From contig DATKXS010000151.1 in the NCBI GenBank assembly GCA_035528895.1, positions 1-64,000 on the forward strand: a DNA stretch of 64,000 bases, written 5' to 3'. Positions 43,009 to 52,385 of this stretch are shown piece by piece. The notes under the pieces are model-generated. The model worked only from the letters and a program-made list of their open reading frames with translations. It was not told where the DNA came from and did not search any database. The stretch comes from UBA8522 sp035528895. Lineage in GTDB: Bacteria > Acidobacteriota > Aminicenantia > Aminicenantales > UBA8522. The translations under genes were made by a program, and so were the position numbers. Position 1 is the stretch's first letter, and every line of letters begins with the position of its first letter.

Positions 43009-44121
43009 ATGAATATCGGCGTGATCAACGAAAGTGCGAAAATTGAGAACCGGGTCGGCCTGAACCCGAGCGGTGTGTCCTTTCTCCTGGAGAAAAAACA
43101 CACGGTCTACGTCCAGGCCGGAGCAGGACTGAAAGCGGGGTACACCAACGAGGATTACACGGCTCAGGGGGCGAACATCGTCTTCACCAAAGAGGAAGTC
43201 TTCGGGCGGTCCGATATCGTCATCAATATCTCTCCCCTCAGCCAGGAGGAGTGCCGGCTGGTCAAGGCCGATCAGATCCTGCTCGGCTTTCATCATCTGG
43301 CCATCGCCAGGAAGGCGATCGTCGAAGAGCTCCTCCAAAAAAACGTTTGCATGATCGGCTACGAGATCATCCAGGACGAGGACGATGTCCTGCCGTTCTA
43401 TGAGACCTTGAGCGAGATCGCCGGGCAGATGTGCCTGGCGATCGCCGGCCACTACCTCCAGACCAACCAGGGCGGCCGGGGGATGATCCTGGGCGGTGTC
43501 GTCAGCGTTCCGCCGGCGACGGTGGTGATCATCGGCAGCGGCGTCCTGGCCCGGAGCGCCACCCGGGCGATGCTCGGTGCCGGCGCCCAGACGATCGTCG
43601 TCGGCCACAACATGGAGAGGCTGAGAAAGATCGAAGAGATGACCGCCGGGCGCGTCATCACCCTGATGGGGAGCAAATACAACCTGGCCCGGATGACCAA
43701 GGTCGCCGATATCCTCATCGGCGCCGTTCTCCGTCCGGGGGAGCGAGCCCCCGTCATGATCACGCGCGAGATGGTCAAGACAATGAGGAAGGGTTCGGTC
43801 ATCATCGACATGGCCATCGATAACGGCGGCTGCATCGAGTCCAGCCGATTGACCACCCTCGAGCATCCGACCTACGTTGACGAGGGAGTGATCCACTACT
43901 GTGTCCCCAACATCACTTCCTCGGTCAGCCGCACATCCACGAAAGTCCTCTCCAACCTCGCCGTCCACTACCTGCATGCCATCGGCGAGCTCGGGATCGA
44001 TCAGGCCATCAAGACCAATCCCACCCTGGCCCGGGGCGTTTACATGTGCCGGGGCCATATCGCCAAAAAGAATATTGCTGAACGTTTCGGGCTGAGCTAT
44101 CGAGACGTTTTCTTGGCTTGA
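43009..44121 (+). CDS. ald: Alanine dehydrogenase (Ald/PNT family)
   Basis: 370 residues. The NAD site is VIIGSGVLARSATRAMLGAGA, a GxGxxA-like Rossmann loop. The active-site regions are LLGFHHLA (catalytic His), DMAIDNGGCIESSRLTTLEHPTY and HYCVPNITSSVSRTST, all typical of L-alanine dehydrogenase. It interconverts alanine with pyruvate, ammonia and NADH, giving NADH for the downstream NADH module. The N-terminus MNIGVINESAKIENRVGLNP deviates from the usual MKIGVPKE. The NuoE-like gene begins 22 bp after its stop. Confidence 0.88.
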   Translation: MNIGVINESAKIENRVGLNPSGVSFLLEKKHTVYVQAGAGLKAGYTNEDYTAQGANIVFTKEEVFGRSDIVINISPLSQEECRLVKADQILLGFHHLAIARKAIVEELLQKNVCMIGYEIIQDEDDVLPFYETLSEIAGQMCLAIAGHYLQTNQGGRGMILGGVVSVPPATVVIIGSGVLARSATRAMLGAGAQTIVVGHNMERLRKIEEMTAGRVITLMGSKYNLARMTKVADILIGAVLRPGERAPVMITREMVKTMRKGSVIIDMAIDNGGCIESSRLTTLEHPTYVDEGVIHYCVPNITSSVSRTSTKVLSNLAVHYLHAIGELGIDQAIKTNPTLARGVYMCRGHIAKKNIAERFGLSYRDVFLA

Positions 44122-44143
44122 AGAACGCCGGAGCGGGCAGGAA

Positions 44144-44590
44144 ATGGACGAGCTGTTGAGGGAATTCGGTCGGGAACAGAAAGACCTGATCCATATCCTT
44201 CACAAGGTGCAGGCCGAATACGGCTACATCCCTGCTCCGGCCATCCGGCGGATCGCCGAACATCTGAGCATCACCGCGAGTGATGTTTTCGGAGTGCTGA
44301 CGTTCTATAAGGCCTTTCGGCTGCAGCCCCCCGGCAAATACACGGTGACGGCTTGCCAGGGTACGTCCTGCTATGTCCGCGGCGGCGACGCGGTCTTCGC
44401 CGAGATCAAGACGCAGCTCGGGATCGAGGCCGGCGAGACCACGGCCGACCGGATGTTCTCGCTGGAGACGGTCAATTGCTTCGGCTGTTGCGCCGTCGGG
44501 CCGACCGTGGTCGTCAACGGCACCTACCATTCCCAGGTCCAGGTTGCTGGTGTGTGTCCCCTCCTGGCCGGATACAGGAGTCGGAAGTAG
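44144..44590 (+). CDS. NuoE-like [2Fe-2S] subunit (HndA/HydC type)
   Basis: 148 residues. A helical N-terminus (LIHILHKVQAEYGYIPAPAI) and a thioredoxin-like domain hold the four cluster cysteines: two in ACQGTSCYVRG and two in VNCFGCCAVGPTVVV. It is the small partner of NuoF-like NADH dehydrogenases in bifurcating hydrogenases, formate dehydrogenases and complex I. The next gene starts 6 bp later, so they form one complex. Confidence 0.9.
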   Translation: MDELLREFGREQKDLIHILHKVQAEYGYIPAPAIRRIAEHLSITASDVFGVLTFYKAFRLQPPGKYTVTACQGTSCYVRGGDAVFAEIKTQLGIEAGETTADRMFSLETVNCFGCCAVGPTVVVNGTYHSQVQVAGVCPLLAGYRSRK

Positions 44591-44596
44591 GGTGTC

Positions 44597-46318
44597 ATGA
44601 AGAGGCTCACCGATCCTTCCCAGCTGGCGGCCTGGAAAGCGCATCTGGGCGAGGAACGCCCCGCCCGCCGGAAAACCGTTGTCGTTTCCAACGGGACCTG
44701 CGGCCAGGCCAGCGGGTCGCCGGCCATCATCGAAGCCTTCGGCCGGGAGATCGGAAAGCGAGGCCTCCAAGCGACCGTCGGGTTGGAGGTCACGGGGTGT
44801 CATGGATTCTGCGAGCGCGAACCCAACGTCGTCATCTCTCCCGACGGGATCTTCTATGGTCCGCTTGAACCCGGCGATATCCCCAAGATCGTGGACCAGA
44901 CCATTCTCAAGAACAGGGTGATCGACGCCCTCGTCTACAAAGATCCCAAGACCGGCCGCACCTTCGGGCTCCAGAAGGAGATCCCCTTTTATCGAAAGCA
45001 GATGCGGCTGCTGACCGGGGACAACCAGCGTCTCAACCCCACCCGGATTGAGGACTATATTCTCGCGGATGGGTATCAGGCTTTGACCAAGGCCCTCTTC
45101 GATATGACGGCCGAGGAGGTCATCCACGAGATCGACGCCTCCGGTCTGCGGGGCAGGGGAGGGGCCGGTTTTCCCACCGGGAAGAAATGGCAGTTCTGTC
45201 GCAATGAGATCGCCGACCGCCGCTATATTATCTGCAATGCCGATGAAGGGAATCCGGGGACCTACATGGACCGCAGCATCCTGGTCGCCAATCCCCACAG
45301 TGTTATCGAGGGGATGATCATCGGCGCCTATGCCATCGGCGCGGCCGAAGGCTACATCTATGTCCGGATGGAAGCGCCGCATGCCGTCAAGCACGTGACC
45401 ATCGCCCGAGACCTGGCCAGGAAGCACGGCCTGCTCGGGAAGTCCATCCTTGGGTCGGAGTTTCACTTCGACCTCCATATCGTCGAGGGAGCGGGTGCCT
45501 TTGTCTGCGGGGAGGAAACTTCGTTGATGACCTCGATCGAGGGTTATCGAGCCGTCTCCCGGCAGCGCCCCCCGTTCCCGGCCCAGTCCGGCCTGTGGGG
45601 CAAGCCGACCAACATCAACAATGTCGAGACCTGGGCCAACGTTCCCCTGATCATCAAGCAGGGCGCCGAGTGGTACAGCCGGATCGGCACGGCCAAAAGC
45701 AAGGGCACGAAAATCTTTTCCCTCGTGGGCAAGATCAGGAACGGCGGCCAGGTCGAAGTGCCCATGGGCATCACGCTGCGCGAGATCATCTATGATATCG
45801 GCGGCGGTATCAAGGACAGGAAAAAATTCAAGGCCGTCCAAACAGGCGGTCCGGCAGGAGGATTCCTGCCCGCCGAGTTTCTAGACCTGGCCATCGACTA
45901 CGACAGCCTCGTCCAGGCGGGGTCCACCATGGGCTCGGGAGGGATGATCGTCCTGGACGAGACGACCTGTATGGTCGACCTTGCCCGTCATTACATGCAC
46001 TTCACTCAAGAGGAGTCCTGCGGGAAGTGCGTGCCCTGCCGGGTGGGGAATAAACAGATCCACGATATCCTGGTCCGGATCACGCGCGGAGAGGGAGAAG
46101 AGGAGGACCTTGGGCAGCTCGAAGAACTGGCCGAGGCCGTCAAGGAAGCCTCGCTCTGCGGGCTCGGGCAGTCGGCTCCCAATCCCGTGCTTTCCACACT
46201 CCGCCATTTCCGGGACGAGTACCTCGAGCACATCAAACACAAAAGGTGCCCCGCTCAGGTCTGCCGGGAACTCGTCTCATCGTCCCATCAGGAGGCCCGG
46301 AAGCGAAAACATGGTTAA
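44597..46318 (+). CDS. NuoF-like NADH-binding flavoprotein subunit (HndC/HydB type)
   Basis: 573 residues. An N-terminal thioredoxin-like [2Fe-2S] domain (residues ~25-120, with Cys in NGTCGQA and TGCHGFCEREP) precedes the NuoF core. The NADH/FMN site is LRGRGGAGFPTGKKW and GAGAFVCGEETSLM, and the [4Fe-4S] motif is EESCGKCVPCRVG. Unlike HndC/HydB it has no C-terminal 2x[4Fe-4S] ferredoxin domain, so electrons probably leave via the next subunit. It oxidises NADH or reduces NAD+. It overlaps the NuoG-like gene by 8 bp. Confidence 0.9.
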   Translation: MKRLTDPSQLAAWKAHLGEERPARRKTVVVSNGTCGQASGSPAIIEAFGREIGKRGLQATVGLEVTGCHGFCEREPNVVISPDGIFYGPLEPGDIPKIVDQTILKNRVIDALVYKDPKTGRTFGLQKEIPFYRKQMRLLTGDNQRLNPTRIEDYILADGYQALTKALFDMTAEEVIHEIDASGLRGRGGAGFPTGKKWQFCRNEIADRRYIICNADEGNPGTYMDRSILVANPHSVIEGMIIGAYAIGAAEGYIYVRMEAPHAVKHVTIARDLARKHGLLGKSILGSEFHFDLHIVEGAGAFVCGEETSLMTSIEGYRAVSRQRPPFPAQSGLWGKPTNINNVETWANVPLIIKQGAEWYSRIGTAKSKGTKIFSLVGKIRNGGQVEVPMGITLREIIYDIGGGIKDRKKFKAVQTGGPAGGFLPAEFLDLAIDYDSLVQAGSTMGSGGMIVLDETTCMVDLARHYMHFTQEESCGKCVPCRVGNKQIHDILVRITRGEGEEEDLGQLEELAEAVKEASLCGLGQSAPNPVLSTLRHFRDEYLEHIKHKRCPAQVCRELVSSSHQEARKRKHG

Positions 46319-48659
46319 GTTAAAGATCAACGGCCGGGATATCGCCGCCGCCCCCGGCTCGACCGTGCTCGAAGCGGCTCAAGCCCACGGGATTAGAATC
46401 CCCAACCTGTGTGCTTCCAAGGGCCTGACTTCCTATGGAGGGTGCCGGCTCTGCCTCGTCGAGATCAAGGGCAAGAGGGGCTATCTCCCGGCCTGCTGCA
46501 CCGTAGTCGAGGAGGGCCTCGAGGTCACGACCGAAACACCCCGGCTGCAATCGCTCCGCCGACAAACCTTGGAGCTCATCCTCTCGGAACACCCTCACGC
46601 CTGTTTGATCTGTTCGGAGAAGAAAGACTGCGAGGAATACAAATCCACCATCCGCAAGGTCGGAGAGGTGACGGGATGCGTGCTCTGTTCGGAGAACGGC
46701 CGCTGTGAGCTTCAGGATGTCGTCACCGAGCTCAAGGTCGAGAGGGTTCGCTGGCCGGCCTCGTACCGGGATTTCGAGGTGCGCCGGGAAGATCCTTTTT
46801 TCGACCGGAACTATAATCTGTGCATTCTCTGCGCGCGCTGCGTGAGGGTATGCAGCGAGGTGAGAGGAGCGGCGGCGATATCGGTCGTCTTTCGCGGCCC
46901 TGGGGCGGTCGTCGGAACGTCCCTGGACCGGCCGCTCGTCGATTCCGGCTGTCAGTTCTGCGGGGCCTGCGTCGATGTCTGCCCGACCGGTTCCCTCACC
47001 GAGCGCGGCTTGAAGGGCGAAGGCCTCCCCGACGAGAGCCGCGAGACCGTCTGTCCCCTCTGCAGCCTCGGGTGTGCTCTCGAGGTCGACCTGAAGAACG
47101 GACGGATCGTCAGCTCTCGTCCTCAAGAGGACGCTCCGGTCAACGGCGGACAGGCCTGTGTCAAGGGGCGGTTTGTCGTCCGGGACACTGTCCATGCTCC
47201 GAAGCGGATTCTCCGGCCGATGGTCCGCCGACAGGGGAAGCTTGTCGAGGTGGGCTGGGACGAGGCCCTGGACTTTGTCGCCCTGAGGCTGAAGAAAGAA
47301 ATAGATAAAGAGCCCGCCATGGTCGTCTCTTCTCAGCTGGCTCTGGAAGACCAATACATCGCTCAGAAGTTCGCCCGTGAGGTCCTGCGAACCGACCCGT
47401 GGGTCGATTTCCCACGGCTATCAGTGCCGTCGCTTTTCCGGGCGGAACTTCAAAAACAGGAGATATCTCTTCCTCTCAATTTTGAAGCGAGGGCCCTCTC
47501 CGCAGCCGGGACCATCATGATCGCCGGCGCCGATATCGTCCTGTCCCATCCGATCCTCTGGCTCGAGGTCCTCAAAGCCGTCCGCCAAGGCGCCAGGCTC
47601 CTTGTCTGGAATTCTGCGGTGACGGTCCTCGGCCGCAGGGCGACAGTCTCTCTGCGGACGAAACCGGGAAGTGAACTGGCGGTCCTTGTCTATCTCTGCC
47701 GCCAGCTTCTTGAGCAACGGCCGTTGGACAAGTGGTCAGCCATCCCCGCTGGGGAAGAGTTGAAAACTTCCCTGGAGAGCGCCGGCCAGGCGATCCTCAC
47801 TTCCTCCGTCGGACTCGAAACAGAAGAGCTCCTCTCCGCAGTCCGTCTTCTCAAGGAGGCTGGGCCCGCGGTCTTTCTGATCGGACCCGGGCTGGTCCAG
47901 GGGCCGGAGGCTCCCCGCCTCGTCCAAATGCTCTGGAATCTCGCCCTTCTGGGCGAGGCCAGAGTCATTCCACTGGCCGCCGAGAACAACGAACGAGGTG
48001 TCATCGAGCTCTGGCCGTCGGGGTCTTTGAACGGAGCGTTCAGGGCCCGGGTCATCGACGGCCTCGAAAAGGGCCGGAGCCGGGCTCTCTACCTGGCCGG
48101 AAATCTTCCTGAGCTGGGACAAACGAAGGCCCCGGACTTCTTGATCGTCCAGGGCTGCTACCAGGGCGCCGCCGGCGAGCCGGCCGAAGTCCTCTTGCCT
48201 GCCGTCACCTGGGCCGAGACCGATGGTACCTTCATCAATGCCGAAGGGCGAATCCAGAGATTCAGGAGGCTGATCGATCCCCTCGGAGAGTCCAGGCAGG
48301 ATTGGTGGATTTTCTGCCGTCTTGCCGAGAAGATGGGAAACAAGGATTTCCCTTTTCAGAGCCCGGCCGAGATCGCCGAGGAAATAAGTCAGGCCAGACC
48401 GTCGCTCCACGAAGTCTCAACCCATCATCTCAAGAGAGGACGGCCGGCTTTCGTTGTCGAAGACAGCCAATCCTCTCCCCGGTTCATTCCTCTCACCTCC
48501 GCAGAGGGAAAAACCGAAATCTCTGAGGGGATTCCCGTGTCAGCGGAGCTGGAGGATGTCCCGGATTATTACCGCGGTCTGGACCTCCGTGAGGAGGTCA
48601 AGGGCCTCAAGATACTGAGAGAGAGAGACAAGGCCCGGGACGAAAAACAGGAGAAATAG
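46311..48659 (+). CDS. NuoG-like iron-sulfur/molybdopterin-fold subunit
   Basis: 782 residues. In order: a [2Fe-2S] domain (CASKGLTSYGGCRLC), the His-Cys cluster HPHACLICSEKKDC with CVLCSENGRC, two ferredoxin clusters (CILCARCVRVC and CQFCGACVDVCPTGS), the CPLCSLGC cluster, and then the molybdopterin oxidoreductase fold. At the position of the Cys or Sec metal ligand of formate dehydrogenases the sequence reads VDFPRLSVPS, with no Cys and no in-frame TGA. It is therefore more like NuoG than FdhA and probably only transfers electrons. The C-terminus is shorter than in FdhA. I start it at the ATG at 46311; the longer open frame upstream lies inside the NuoF-like gene. Confidence 0.88.
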   Translation: MVKLKINGRDIAAAPGSTVLEAAQAHGIRIPNLCASKGLTSYGGCRLCLVEIKGKRGYLPACCTVVEEGLEVTTETPRLQSLRRQTLELILSEHPHACLICSEKKDCEEYKSTIRKVGEVTGCVLCSENGRCELQDVVTELKVERVRWPASYRDFEVRREDPFFDRNYNLCILCARCVRVCSEVRGAAAISVVFRGPGAVVGTSLDRPLVDSGCQFCGACVDVCPTGSLTERGLKGEGLPDESRETVCPLCSLGCALEVDLKNGRIVSSRPQEDAPVNGGQACVKGRFVVRDTVHAPKRILRPMVRRQGKLVEVGWDEALDFVALRLKKEIDKEPAMVVSSQLALEDQYIAQKFAREVLRTDPWVDFPRLSVPSLFRAELQKQEISLPLNFEARALSAAGTIMIAGADIVLSHPILWLEVLKAVRQGARLLVWNSAVTVLGRRATVSLRTKPGSELAVLVYLCRQLLEQRPLDKWSAIPAGEELKTSLESAGQAILTSSVGLETEELLSAVRLLKEAGPAVFLIGPGLVQGPEAPRLVQMLWNLALLGEARVIPLAAENNERGVIELWPSGSLNGAFRARVIDGLEKGRSRALYLAGNLPELGQTKAPDFLIVQGCYQGAAGEPAEVLLPAVTWAETDGTFINAEGRIQRFRRLIDPLGESRQDWWIFCRLAEKMGNKDFPFQSPAEIAEEISQARPSLHEVSTHHLKRGRPAFVVEDSQSSPRFIPLTSAEGKTEISEGIPVSAELEDVPDYYRGLDLREEVKGLKILRERDKARDEKQEK

Positions 48660-48672
48660 CGAGAGAGTCATC

Positions 48673-49506
48673 ATGGCCAAGATACTGCGCCGAGAGCGGC
48701 TGGTGCCCAATATCCATCTGCTCGAAGTCCACGCTCCAGAAGTAGCCCGCAAGAGCCGCCCCGGCCAATTCGTCATCGTCATGCCCGATGAACGCGGAGA
48801 GAGGATCCCGCTGACGATTGCAGACTGGGATACGAAGCGGGGATCGGTCACTTCGGTCTTCATGCTGGTCGGCACGAGCACCCAGAAATTGTCGCTGCTC
48901 AAGGCCGGCGACGATATCCCCGTTTATGTCGGTCCGCTCGGCCGGTCTTCAGAGATCCAGAATTTCGGGACCGTGGTTTGCGCGGGCGGGTGCTTCGGCA
49001 TCGCGGCCATCTATCCTATCGCCCGGGCCCTGAAGCAAGCCGGGAACCGCGTGCTCACCCTGATCGATGTCAAGGCCAGCTATCTCTTCTACTGGGAGGA
49101 CAAGCTCAGGAAGGTCAGCGACGAGCTCTTCGTCTCGGCGCGGGACAAACACTATGACTCCAAAGAATACATCCCGTATAAGCTCGATGCTCTGCTCAAG
49201 GAGGAAAAGAAGGTCGCCCGTGTCGTGGCCATCGGCTGTACCTATCTGATGTACCGCTGCGCCGAGGCGACCCGGGCGGCCGGCGTGAAGACCATGGTCA
49301 GCCTCAACCCGATCATGGTCGACGGGACGGGGATGTGCGGGGCCTGCCGTGTGACCGCGGGAGGAAAAACCAAATTTGCCTGCGTGGATGGCCCGGATTT
49401 CGATGGACACACCATCGACTGGCAGGAGCTCTTCTCCCGCCGCAAATCCTATTTTGACGATGAGGTGAGGTCGCTGTGCGCTTGGGAAAAGGAGCGCTTT
49501 TCATGA
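48673..49506 (+). CDS. NfnA/SudB-like ferredoxin-NADP reductase subunit alpha
   Basis: 277 residues. An N-terminal FAD domain (GQFVIVMPDERGERIPLTIAD) is followed by the NAD(P) domain (VCAGGCFGIAAIYPIARALK) and the C-terminal [2Fe-2S] motif DGTGMCGACRV with FACVDGPDFDGH. In NfnAB this subunit reduces NAD+ while NfnB handles NADPH and ferredoxin, by flavin-based bifurcation. It begins 14 bp after the NuoG-like gene and ends 29 bp before nfnB. Confidence 0.9.
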   Translation: MAKILRRERLVPNIHLLEVHAPEVARKSRPGQFVIVMPDERGERIPLTIADWDTKRGSVTSVFMLVGTSTQKLSLLKAGDDIPVYVGPLGRSSEIQNFGTVVCAGGCFGIAAIYPIARALKQAGNRVLTLIDVKASYLFYWEDKLRKVSDELFVSARDKHYDSKEYIPYKLDALLKEEKKVARVVAIGCTYLMYRCAEATRAAGVKTMVSLNPIMVDGTGMCGACRVTAGGKTKFACVDGPDFDGHTIDWQELFSRRKSYFDDEVRSLCAWEKERFS

Positions 49507-49534
49507 GCGGGACCGAGCGCGCTGAGAGTGGGAG

Positions 49535-51037
49535 ATGACGGAAAAATCGGTGATCGCGCCCGAGCTCAAGCAAAGGCTCAAGGCCGAGTATGACAAGGAC
49601 TGGCGGAAAGAGTTACGGAAGTCTGTGCCGGTCAAGGAAAGGATGAAGATCCTCCGGCAGAAAATGCCCGAGCGCGAAGCCGGGGAGAGGAACTGCGACT
49701 TCGGCGAGGTCAACAAGGGATTGGAATTCGAGGCGGCCGTCCGTGAGGCCCAGCGGTGCTGGGACTGCGCCAATCCCGGGTGTGTGGCCGGCTGTCCGGT
49801 GTCCATCGACATCCCCAGCTTCATCAAGCTCATCGAGAAGCGCAACCTCTCGGCCAGCATCCGGAAGATCAAGGAGACCAACAGCCTGCCGGCCATCTGC
49901 GGCCGGGTCTGTCCTCAGGAGACTCAGTGCGAGGCCGTCTGCAACCTCAAGAAGGCCACCGGCGTTCCGGTCGCCATCGGCAACCTGGAGAGGTTCATTT
50001 CGGATTTCGAGCGCCGGGAAGGAGAGGTGTTCATCCCCGATCTCCCTGCTTCGACGAGAAAGAAGGTCGCCGTCATCGGCGCCGGCCCGGCCGGCCTGAC
50101 GGCCGCCGGCGAATTGGTCAAGAAGGGCCACGGGGTCACCATTTTCGAAGCGCTCCACATCCCCGGCGGTGTGCTCGTTTACGGGATACCCGAGTTCCGG
50201 CTTCCCAAGAACATTCTTAAAGCGGAGGTCGATTATCTGCAGAAACTGGGCGTCGAGCTGAGGCTGAACTTCGTCGTCGGCAAGACGGCCACGCTGGAAG
50301 ACTTGAAGAAGGACGGCTATGACGCCTTTTTCATCGGGACCGGGGCCGGCCTGCCGAACTTCATGCGCATCCCAGGTGAGAATCTGGTCGGCGTCTACTC
50401 GGCCAACGAGTACTTGACCCGGGTGAACCTGATGCGGGCCTATGATTTTCCCGCCTACGACACTCCCGTCGTCCGGGGCAAGCGCGCGGCCGTTATCGGC
50501 GGCGGCAACGTGGCCATGGACTCCGTCCGGACGGCCAAACGCCTCGGGGCGGAATCGGCGGCCATCATCTATCGCCGCTCCCGCCAGGAGATGCCGGCCC
50601 GGGAGGAGGAGGTCAAGCACGCCGAGGAAGAGGGCATCGAATTCCATCTGCTGACGACACCGGTCCGTTACCTCGGCGACGAGAACGGCCGGGTCAAGGC
50701 CATGGAGTGCCTGAAGATGGAGTTGGGCGAGCCGGACTCTTCGGGGCGGCGCAAGCCGATTCCCGTCCCCGGCTCGGAGTTCGTCACCGAGGTGGACCTG
50801 GTCGTTGTGGCCATCGGCCAAAGCCCTAATCCCCTGATGGCCCAGACGACACCCGAGCTTCGTGTCGGCAAGTGGGGTAACCTGGAAGTGGACTGGCAGA
50901 CAATGGCCACGACCATCTCCGGGGTGTTCGCGGGGGGAGATATCGTCCGGGGCGGGGCGACGGTCATCCTGGCAATGGGCGATGGCCGGCTGGCCGCCGA
51001 AGCGATCGATCACTACCTGAGAAACGGCCAAAAATAG
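49535..51037 (+). CDS. NfnB/GltD-like NADPH-dependent flavoprotein
   Basis: 500 residues. The N-terminal double [4Fe-4S] domain has CWDCANPGCVAGCPVSIDI and CGRVCPQETQCEAVC. The FAD site is VIGAGPAGLTAAGE and the NADPH site is VIGGGNVAMDSVRTAKRLGA. Alone this would be annotated as a GltD-like glutamate synthase small chain, but the NfnA gene beside it and the absence of gltB make NfnB the better call. NfnAB couples NADPH, NADH and ferredoxin pools. Confidence 0.88.
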   Translation: MTEKSVIAPELKQRLKAEYDKDWRKELRKSVPVKERMKILRQKMPEREAGERNCDFGEVNKGLEFEAAVREAQRCWDCANPGCVAGCPVSIDIPSFIKLIEKRNLSASIRKIKETNSLPAICGRVCPQETQCEAVCNLKKATGVPVAIGNLERFISDFERREGEVFIPDLPASTRKKVAVIGAGPAGLTAAGELVKKGHGVTIFEALHIPGGVLVYGIPEFRLPKNILKAEVDYLQKLGVELRLNFVVGKTATLEDLKKDGYDAFFIGTGAGLPNFMRIPGENLVGVYSANEYLTRVNLMRAYDFPAYDTPVVRGKRAAVIGGGNVAMDSVRTAKRLGAESAAIIYRRSRQEMPAREEEVKHAEEEGIEFHLLTTPVRYLGDENGRVKAMECLKMELGEPDSSGRRKPIPVPGSEFVTEVDLVVVAIGQSPNPLMAQTTPELRVGKWGNLEVDWQTMATTISGVFAGGDIVRGGATVILAMGDGRLAAEAIDHYLRNGQK

Positions 51038-51070
51038 GACCTTTGGATTTGGAGCGAACGGAGGAATCAG

Positions 51071-52369
51071 ATGAGTTGGGTCGATGATTACAAAAAGAAA
51101 CTGGTGAGCGCTGAAGAGGCCGTCTCCGTCGTCAAGAGCGGAGACCGTGTTTACATCAGCGGAAACGCCGCCACGCCTTATGTCCTGATGAAGGCGTTGG
51201 CGGCGCGGAAGGATGAGCTCATGGACGTGGAGCTCGTCCACGTTCTTCTCCTGGGTGATGACCCCCTTTCGAAACCGGATATGGAAGGGCATTTCCGCCA
51301 CAATTCCCTGTTCGTCGGTCCGGCCGACCGCAAGGCCATCAACGAAGGAAGAGCCGACTACGTGCCGATTTTTCTCCATCAGATCCCCTCTCTGTTCACC
51401 TCGGGGCAGATGTCCCTGGACGCGGCCATTCTCCATGTCTCCCCCCCCGACGAGCACGGGTTCATGAGCCTGGGGGTCGAGGTTTTGGCCTCCAAGGCGG
51501 CCGCCGAGACGGCCAAGCTCGTCATCGCCCAGGTCAACGACCGGATGCCGCGCGTCCTGGGCGACTCTTTCCTCCATGTTTCCCGCTTCCAAAAGATCGT
51601 CGAGACCTCCGAGCCGCTGCCCCAGCTCGAGAAGAGTCCGATCAGCGACGTCGAGCGGCTGATCGGCAAGTACATCGCCGACCTGATCGAGGACGGATCG
51701 ACCCTGCAGCTCGGGATCGGGGGCATTCCAGATGCGGTTCTGGCGGCGCTGTCGGGCCGGCGCGACCTGGGGATCCACACCGAGATGGTCTCGGACGGAG
51801 TGATGGAGGCGATCGAGGCCGGAATCGTCACCGGAGCGAAGAAGACCTTTCATCCTTACAAGGTCGTGATCACTTTCGCCCTCGGCAGCGACCGGCTTTA
51901 CGATTTCATCGATAACAACCCGGTGATCGAGGCCCACCCGACCGACTACGTCAATCATCCCTTCAATGTCGCCCGCAACGACAACATGGTCGCTATCAAC
52001 TCGGCCATCGAGGTCGATATCACCGGGCAGGTTTGCTCGGACTCCATCGGGACCTTCATCTACAGCGGCTTCGGCGGCCAGGTCGATTTCATCCGCGGCG
52101 CGGCCCACTCCAAGGGCGGGAAGCCGATCATCGCCCTGCCCTCGACGGCCAAGGACGGGGAGATGACCAGGATCGTCCCCTTTCTCAAGAAGGGCGCCGG
52201 TGTCGTGACGACCCGGGCCGATGTTCGCTGCATCGTAACCGAATACGGAGTCGCCTACCTCTGGGGTAAAAACCTCCTGGAGAGGACGACGGCGCTGATC
52301 AATATCGCTCACCCCAAGTTCCGGCCGGACCTCATCCGGGAGGCCAAGGCCAGGAATCTTCTCAAGTAG
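51071..52369 (+). CDS. Acetyl-CoA hydrolase/4-hydroxybutyrate CoA-transferase family protein
   Basis: 432 residues with both halves of the family I CoA-transferase fold. The CoA-binding GIGGIPDAVLAAL, the catalytic Glu in HTEMVSDGVMEAIEAG, and the C-terminal oxyanion region SGFGGQVDFIRGA are present. It moves CoA between short acids such as acetate, butyrate, 4-hydroxybutyrate or succinate. It follows the NfnB gene by 33 bp (SD GGAGG), placing it in the amino-acid fermentation setting, where it could conserve the energy of acyl-CoA as acetate. Confidence 0.88.
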   Translation: MSWVDDYKKKLVSAEEAVSVVKSGDRVYISGNAATPYVLMKALAARKDELMDVELVHVLLLGDDPLSKPDMEGHFRHNSLFVGPADRKAINEGRADYVPIFLHQIPSLFTSGQMSLDAAILHVSPPDEHGFMSLGVEVLASKAAAETAKLVIAQVNDRMPRVLGDSFLHVSRFQKIVETSEPLPQLEKSPISDVERLIGKYIADLIEDGSTLQLGIGGIPDAVLAALSGRRDLGIHTEMVSDGVMEAIEAGIVTGAKKTFHPYKVVITFALGSDRLYDFIDNNPVIEAHPTDYVNHPFNVARNDNMVAINSAIEVDITGQVCSDSIGTFIYSGFGGQVDFIRGAAHSKGGKPIIALPSTAKDGEMTRIVPFLKKGAGVVTTRADVRCIVTEYGVAYLWGKNLLERTTALINIAHPKFRPDLIREAKARNLLK

Positions 52370-52385
52370 CTGTTTGGTCGCAGCG

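Noticed and set aside
44009..45841. 610-codon minus-strand frame across the NuoE/NuoF-like genes
   Set aside because: It is antisense to two clearly identified subunits and has no domain of its own.
46311..48659. Selenocysteine or Cys-type formate dehydrogenase
   Set aside because: The ligand position has neither Cys nor an in-frame TGA, and the C-terminal region is short.
49613..52312. 899-codon open frame on the minus strand
   Set aside because: It lies across nfnB and the CoA-transferase gene on the other strand. Its composition (Asp, Gly, Val, Leu, His, Arg rich) is typical of an antisense frame in GC-rich DNA.
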